A stretch of DNA of 8,304 nt from an uncultured Fidelibacterota bacterium (lineage in GTDB: Bacteria; Marinisomatota; Marinisomatia; Marinisomatales; UBA1611), in NCBI GenBank assembly GCA_913041325.1, contig CAJWHU010000066.1:1-8304 (forward strand). The letters are read 5' to 3'. This document shows positions 7,433 through 8,304 of this stretch, in pieces. Every line of letters starts with the position of its first letter. Position 1 is the stretch's first letter. The notes beneath the pieces were generated by a model that was given only the letters and a program-made list of their open reading frames with translations, had not been told where the DNA came from and did not search any database. The translations under genes and the position numbers were made by a program.

Positions 7433-7496
7433 TTTAAGTTAAAACTAGATCTATTGTATAAATTGAACCGATATACAACAGTTTAAGTTAGAGCTA
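7433..7496. repeat. Pair of 15-bp direct repeats flanking an inverted repeat
   Basis: TTTAAGTTAAAACTA (7433-7447) and TTTAAGTTAGAGCTA (7482-7496) match at 13 of 15 positions and are 49 bp apart, close to an integral number of helical turns at 10.5 bp. They bracket the dyad at 7451-7481 and lie 22-85 nt upstream of the tldD start. The arrangement looks like transcription factor sites; no factor is identified. Confidence 0.5.
7451..7481. promoter_or_regulatory. Operator-like inverted repeat upstream of tldD
   Basis: Arms CTATTGTATA (7451-7460) and TATACAACAG (7472-7481) are reverse complements except for one base, with an 11-nt spacer. The dyad is centred about 55 nt upstream of the tldD ATG, where a promoter should be. 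On the minus strand it also contains TTGTAT and TACAAT, which look like promoter hexamers but are only 14 nt apart. A repressor or activator site for tldD is the likeliest reading; a hairpin is the alternative. Confidence 0.4.
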
Positions 7497-7617
7497 TATT
7501 AAACAATGATACAACGCTCCTTGTAAGGATAAAACTTTGAATAATGGTTTGACTAAATTCTAAATATATGCTTTTTTGGCATACTAAGGGTAAAATAAAT
7601 TCTAGTTTATGCCATAT

Positions 7618-7646
7618 TTGCAATTTGTATGTTATTTTTATCTGAT
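7618..7646 (+). promoter_or_regulatory. Candidate sigma-70-type promoter for hsp20
   Basis: TTGCAA (7618-7623) and TCTGAT (7641-7646) are each 4 of 6 matches to consensus with the ideal 17-nt spacing. They would give a leader of about 57 nt ending in a good ribosome site. No convincing heat-shock sigma-32 box (CTTGAA with CCCCAT) or CIRCE element was found by eye, so how heat induction would work is unclear. Confidence 0.3.
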
Positions 7647-7695
7647 TTTTGGCTCGGGCATCAAAATTGCATTACACGGTCAGAAACTAAATAAT

Positions 7696-7702
7696 AAAGG
7701 AG
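7696..7702 (+). promoter_or_regulatory. Ribosome binding site of hsp20
   Basis: AAAGGAG lies 6 nt before the ATG at 7709. It is near-perfect and fixes the start. An overlapping frame that begins at the ATG at 7609 has no such site. Confidence 0.85.
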
Positions 7703-7708
7703 TCAAAA

Positions 7709-8149
7709 ATGACACTAGTAAGATGGACACCAAAACCTGTCAGCTTTTTTAATGATTTCAACGGAATATTGAACTCGGTTTTTGAGGATGACTGGGATAA
7801 TTCAACTGAAATATCCACCGCTTGGTCACCAGCGATAGATGTTCAAGAATCGGGTAAATCTTTCTTTATTTACGCTGATTTACCTGGGCTGAGTAAAAGC
7901 GATATTAAGGTGAATGTAGAAAATAATACACTCTCCATATCAGGAAAAAAAGAGAGATTGAAAAATGAAGAAGTTGATTCTTTCCACTACAGAGAAAGGA
8001 GCTATGGATCATTCAAAAGATCTTTCAAACTGACTAAAAACGTGGATGATAAGAAGATATCCGCAAACTTTAGTGATGGTGTGTTGAGCATAACAATTCC
8101 AAAGTTAAAGAGTACTCTCACAACTGAAAGGACGATAAAAGTAAACTAA
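7709..8149 (+). CDS. Small heat shock protein, Hsp20/alpha-crystallin family
   Basis: A 146-residue ATP-independent holdase chaperone that forms oligomers and keeps unfolding proteins soluble for refolding by DnaK/ClpB. The N-terminal arm (1-40) is aromatic-rich (SFFNDFNGILNSVF). The alpha-crystallin domain spans about 41-132: PAIDVQES (41-48), YADLPGL (55-61) as the A-x-x-LPG element, LSISGKKE (75-82), FKRSFKL (102-108) and the signature GVLSITIPK (124-132). The C-terminal RTIKVN supplies an I-x-V tail motif (Ile143, Val145) that docks between dimers in this family. The length is typical of bacterial Hsp20. It is single, divergent from tldD, and followed by a strong hairpin, so it is probably monocistronic. 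The gene symbols hsp20 and ibpA are both used for such genes; the exact orthology cannot be set from one copy. Confidence 0.95.
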   Translation: MTLVRWTPKPVSFFNDFNGILNSVFEDDWDNSTEISTAWSPAIDVQESGKSFFIYADLPGLSKSDIKVNVENNTLSISGKKERLKNEEVDSFHYRERSYGSFKRSFKLTKNVDDKKISANFSDGVLSITIPKLKSTLTTERTIKVN

Positions 8150-8162
8150 AACTATGAAGTCA

Positions 8163-8195
8163 GCTCATGAGGAATAATTACTATTCCTCATGAGC
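8163..8195. terminator. Perfect 14-bp hairpin between convergent genes, probable bidirectional terminator
   Basis: GCTCATGAGGAATA (8163-8176), loop ATTAC, then its exact reverse complement (8182-8195). It begins 14 nt after the hsp20 stop and ends 8 nt before the stop of the convergent gene. Neither strand has a proper U-run directly after the stem: on plus the T-run starts about 15 nt later at 8211, and on minus a short TTTT lies about 11 nt away. It may act as a bidirectional terminator or as a 3'-end stabilizing hairpin. Confidence 0.65.
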
Positions 8196-8203
8196 AGTAA
8201 GGT

Positions 8204-8304
8204 TTAAGATATTTTTTTCTGAAGAATAAACCCTAGTTTTTTACACTCTCTCTTTAATGGCTTTCTCAGATCACTTGGTCCGCTGTAAAATACCTTTGAA
8301 GAAC
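8204..8304 (-). CDS. C-terminal fragment, possibly an FNR-type (ferric reductase-like) oxidoreductase
   Basis: An open frame entering from the right edge encodes 32 residues before TAA (8206-8204): it begins SSKVFYSGPSDLRKPLKREC and ends KKLGFILQKKIS. The other two minus frames have early stops, and the position just beyond the hairpin supports a real gene end. The VFYSGPSDLRKPLKRECKK segment resembles the last strand-helix of NAD(P)-binding FNR-like domains, where VxxCGPxxLxxxLxxxxxxxG(F) is usual, with Ser in place of the common Cys. That resemblance is short, so the assignment is tentative; the gene body lies outside the window. Confidence 0.5.
   Translation of the reverse strand, partial: SSKVFYSGPSDLRKPLKRECKKLGFILQKKIS

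Larger units (their letters stand above)
7412..7708. other. Divergent tldD/hsp20 intergenic region
   Basis: 297 nt of very AT-rich DNA between divergent genes, so it must carry both promoters. It holds a 15-bp direct repeat pair, a 10-bp-arm inverted repeat, a smaller TACAA/TTGTA dyad (7510-7525), a 7-bp-arm inverted repeat (7577-7614), a candidate hsp20 promoter (7618-7646) and the hsp20 ribosome site. I see no RNA gene, and no small reading frame that I trust. Confidence 0.8.

Noticed and set aside
7535..7572. CTTTGAAT and TTGACT (7549-7554) as hsp20 promoter -35 boxes
   Set aside because: No acceptable -10 element occurs at 16-18 nt from either one.
7568..7645. A 25-codon frame (MLFWHTKGKI...) considered as a RiPP precursor near tldD
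   Set aside because: No Shine-Dalgarno, no clear leader-core division, and AT-rich intergenic DNA often gives frames of this size.
7652..7708. RNA thermometer (ROSE or FourU type) in the hsp20 leader
   Set aside because: No stable pairing of upstream bases with AAAGGAG could be found by eye; folding software would be needed to claim one.
7609..7752. A 47-codon plus-strand frame (MPYLQFVCYF...) overlapping the hsp20 start
   Set aside because: It has no ribosome site, runs out of frame into hsp20, and its overlap with the strong hsp20 SD and start makes it unlikely to be coding.

Overview
This window comes from an AT-rich bacterial chromosome and holds six complete protein genes plus the 3' end of a seventh. 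Good AGGAG-type ribosome sites precede some genes, and one short protein carries a lipobox signal peptide. The sequence does not fix the taxon. The RmuC is not of the E. coli type (its core reads RGQWGERMVEDIL and MDVKFPLDHY), and the low GC suggests an uncultivated diderm, perhaps a marine lineage such as Marinimicrobia/SAR406. That placement is a weak guess. I see no transposases, integrases, tRNA or rRNA genes, CRISPR arrays or phage genes.

Layout: (1) 1-151 is a short AT-rich upstream region. (2) 152-3130 (+) encodes a 992-residue superfamily 1A (UvrD/PcrA-like) helicase. It is fused to a C-terminal Cas4/AddB-type PD-(D/E)XK nuclease with a probable four-cysteine Fe-S cluster, and a UVR-like helical motif lies between the two parts. 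(3) 3135-7411 (-) is a tight operon transcribed tldD > tldE(pmbA) > rmuC > small lipoprotein gene, with junctions that overlap by 4 nt or are separated by 4 nt. (4) 7412-7708 is a divergent regulatory region with inverted and direct repeats. (5) 7709-8149 (+) is a small heat shock protein (Hsp20). (6) 8163-8195 is a perfect 14-bp hairpin between convergent genes. (7) 8204-8304 (-) is the C-terminal end of a gene that runs off the window; its tail resembles the NAD(P)-binding end of an FNR-type oxidoreductase.

How the genes may work together: TldD (HExxxH plus a C-terminal Cys) and TldE (no metal motif) should form the heteromeric TldD/E metalloprotease. This acts on unfolded peptides and RiPP leader peptides in known cases, and protein quality control would fit with the divergent Hsp20 gene. 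RmuC and the helicase-nuclease are both DNA-metabolism proteins, but they are convergent, so no shared regulation is implied. The least ordinary part of the window is the helicase gene. It has no Shine-Dalgarno sequence at its own start, yet has a well-placed one at an internal ATG just before the UVR-nuclease module. The dyad and direct-repeat cluster upstream of tldD is the second point of interest.
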